DNA from: JBBQXK01 sp038251625
GTDB taxonomy: Bacteria > Pseudomonadota > Alphaproteobacteria > Rhodobacterales > Rhodobacteraceae
DNA length: 23,602 bases
Direction of reading: 5' to 3'
NCBI GenBank assembly: GCA_038251625.1
Contig: JBBSBE010000057.1
Coordinates: 1 to 23,602 of the forward strand
The notes beneath the pieces are model-generated. The model was not told the origin of the DNA and ran no database searches. It worked only from the letters and a program-made list of their open reading frames with translations. Positions 22,227-23,602 of this stretch are shown in pieces. Made by a program: the position numbers and the translations under genes. How positions within the stretch are numbered: the first letter of the stretch is position 1; each line of letters begins with the position of its first letter.

Positions 22227-23408
22227 TCAGGCCGCTTCAGCCTTCAGACGGCTCGCCGCACGGTCGAGGCGTGCCACAGCTTCTGCAATCTCATCGTCCG
22301 GAATGTTCAGCGCGGGCAGGATACGCACCACATTGTCTGCAGCAGCAACGGTCAGCACATGCTCGGCGTAACCTGCCTTCACGAGATCGGTGTTGGGCAA
22401 CCGGCACTTTAGGCCAAGAATAAGGCCCTGACCCCTCACGCTCTCAAAAACGTCCGGATGGCTTGCAACCAGCCCCTCCAGCCGCTGGCGAAACAACGCG
22501 CCCTTGCGGATGACTTCGGCCAGGAATGCATCGTCCGATACGATCTCCATCACCTTCCCCCCGACGGCGCAGCCCAAGGGGTTACCGCCATAGGTTGAGC
22601 CGTGGCTGCCCGCCACCATACCGACCGCCGCAGCCTCGGTCGCCAGTACGGCACCCAGCGGGAACCCCCCGCCGATACCCTTGGCCACCATCATGATGTC
22701 CGGCGCAATACCCGCCCATTCGTGGGCAAAAAGCCGCCCCGTGCGGCCCATCCCGCATTGCACCTCGTCGAGTATCATCAGAGCACCTGTTGAATCGCAA
22801 AGGTCGCGCAAGCCCTTGAGACACGCATCGGGCAGAACGCGGATACCGCCCTCGCCCTGGATCGGCTCCACCATCACCGCGGCCGTGCGGTTGGTCACGG
22901 CGGCGCGCAATGCATCATGATCGCCAAACTTCAAATGGGTGAAGCCTGGCATCAGCGGACCATACCCCTTGACCATCTTTTCCGAACCGGCCGCCGCGAT
23001 CGCACCTGTCGAGCGGCCATGAAATGCGCCCTCGAAACAGATGATCTCGATCCGTTCAGGCTGATCCTTGGCCGACCAGTATTTCCGCGCCATCTTGATA
23101 GCCAGTTCCGCAGATTCCGTGCCTGAATTGGTGAAGAACACCGTGTCGGCAAACGTTTTTTGCACCAGTGCGTCAGCAAGCATCTGCTGCTGCGGGATCC
23201 GGTAAAGGTTCGAAACGTGCCAGAGCGCGGCGGCCTGTTCTGACAACGTCGCCACAAGTGCAGGATGTGCGTGGCCCAGTACGTTGACCGCGATGCCGGC
23301 ACCAAGGTCGAGGTAGCGCTCTGCGGTATCGGTGGTCAGCCATGACCCTTCGCCCTTGACGAAGGACAGCGGGGCGCGGTTGTAGGTCGGCAGAATGGAG
23401 GAAATCAT
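22227..23408 (-). CDS. argD: Acetylornithine aminotransferase
   Basis: PLP-dependent class-III aminotransferase (EC 2.6.1.11) making N-acetylornithine from N-acetylglutamate semialdehyde, the step feeding the arginine pathway completed further by argF; related enzymes also use succinyldiaminopimelate. With the ATG at 23408 the protein has 393 residues, normal for the family. The cofactor motifs are NSGTES (94-99), GAFHGRS (127-133), D214 in ILDEVQCG, and the Schiff-base Lys243 in MVAKGIGGGFPLG. The start at 23408 has GAGGA about 8 bases upstream and begins MISSILPTYNRAPL, the usual N-terminus; an ATG 7 codons earlier lacks a ribosome binding site. Confidence 0.96.
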   Translation of the reverse strand: MISSILPTYNRAPLSFVKGEGSWLTTDTAERYLDLGAGIAVNVLGHAHPALVATLSEQAAALWHVSNLYRIPQQQMLADALVQKTFADTVFFTNSGTESAELAIKMARKYWSAKDQPERIEIICFEGAFHGRSTGAIAAAGSEKMVKGYGPLMPGFTHLKFGDHDALRAAVTNRTAAVMVEPIQGEGGIRVLPDACLKGLRDLCDSTGALMILDEVQCGMGRTGRLFAHEWAGIAPDIMMVAKGIGGGFPLGAVLATEAAAVGMVAGSHGSTYGGNPLGCAVGGKVMEIVSDDAFLAEVIRKGALFRQRLEGLVASHPDVFESVRGQGLILGLKCRLPNTDLVKAGYAEHVLTVAAADNVVRILPALNIPDDEIAEAVARLDRAASRLKAEAA

Positions 23409-23569
23409 GGCATGGTCCTCATGCAGCACCGCTCAGGGGTGCCAAAGGGGGCGGGGGAAGTCAACGGAAACGAAAAGGCGCGGCATGCGTGCGCGCAAGA
23501 GTTCGCGACGGCGCTTCAGCGTCGGCGTCGGGGCAGCGCAAGAAAGGCGAAGCTGGCGAACATCGAAAC

Positions 23570-23598
23570 TATCTAATTGGCAGAGGCCGTGCTGTAAA
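23570..23598 (-). promoter_or_regulatory. Candidate promoter upstream of argD
   Basis: On the minus strand TTTACA (23593-23598), a 17-base spacer and TAGATA (23570-23575), about 160 bases before the argD start. The remaining 23430-23569 stretch shows no gene. A TTGACT at 23459-23464 is a further -35-like sequence but has no acceptable -10. Confidence 0.3.
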
Positions 23599-23602
23599 GC
23601 CA

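Noticed and set aside
1..23602. tRNA or rRNA genes, CRISPR arrays, insertion sequences, integrase or attachment sites
   Set aside because: No cloverleaf-like sequence, regular direct-repeat array, transposase or terminal inverted repeats were seen by eye; tRNAscan and repeat searches were not available.

Overview
The window is chromosomal DNA from a GC-rich alphaproteobacterium, most likely of the family Rhodobacteraceae. The evidence is the family resemblance of almost every protein, strong G/C bias at third codon positions, TTGCC/TAGGGT-type promoter elements and GC-rich intergenic hairpins. Nothing seen (integrase, transposase, tRNA gene or CRISPR array) suggests a recently acquired island.

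Layout. Positions 1-3232 (+) hold the 3' part of a pirin gene, a small lipoprotein with a possibly leaderless promoter, a nucleotidyltransferase-fold protein, and homoserine dehydrogenase (hom). Positions 3229-13043 (-) hold a dense eight-gene block, read from high to low coordinates: acsA (acetate-CoA ligase), adk (adenylate kinase, overlapping acsA by 4 bp), a DUF4212 small symporter subunit, a large sodium:solute symporter, a cNMP-binding/CBS/DUF294 nucleotidyltransferase-like protein, a small membrane protein, a stand-alone receiver domain, and a membrane-anchored PAS protein with a degenerate histidine-kinase region fused to a DnaQ-like exonuclease. Spacing and overlaps suggest one or two transcription units. 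An AT-rich regulatory region with several inverted repeats lies upstream of acsA (about 13090-13260).

Positions 13258-15778 (-) hold a possible 46-residue protein and a 763-residue beta-helix protein of the GH28-related/pectate-lyase-3 type, which may be a phage- or gene-transfer-agent-type spike. Next come meaB (-) and, divergent from it, hrpB followed by an MFS transporter (+). Positions 20735-23408 (-) hold argD, argF and a DUF1993 gene, an arginine-biosynthesis unit.

The most interesting part is the acetate block. AcsA makes AMP and the coupled Adk recycles it. The two-part symporter probably imports acetate or another small organic acid. Four linked proteins look like signalling parts but include no DNA-binding output: a cNMP/CBS/NTase protein, a two-TM protein, a lone receiver, and a pseudo-kinase joined to an exonuclease. 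The individual families are known. How a membrane-bound exonuclease with a dead-looking kinase serves carbon uptake is, as far as I know, not established.
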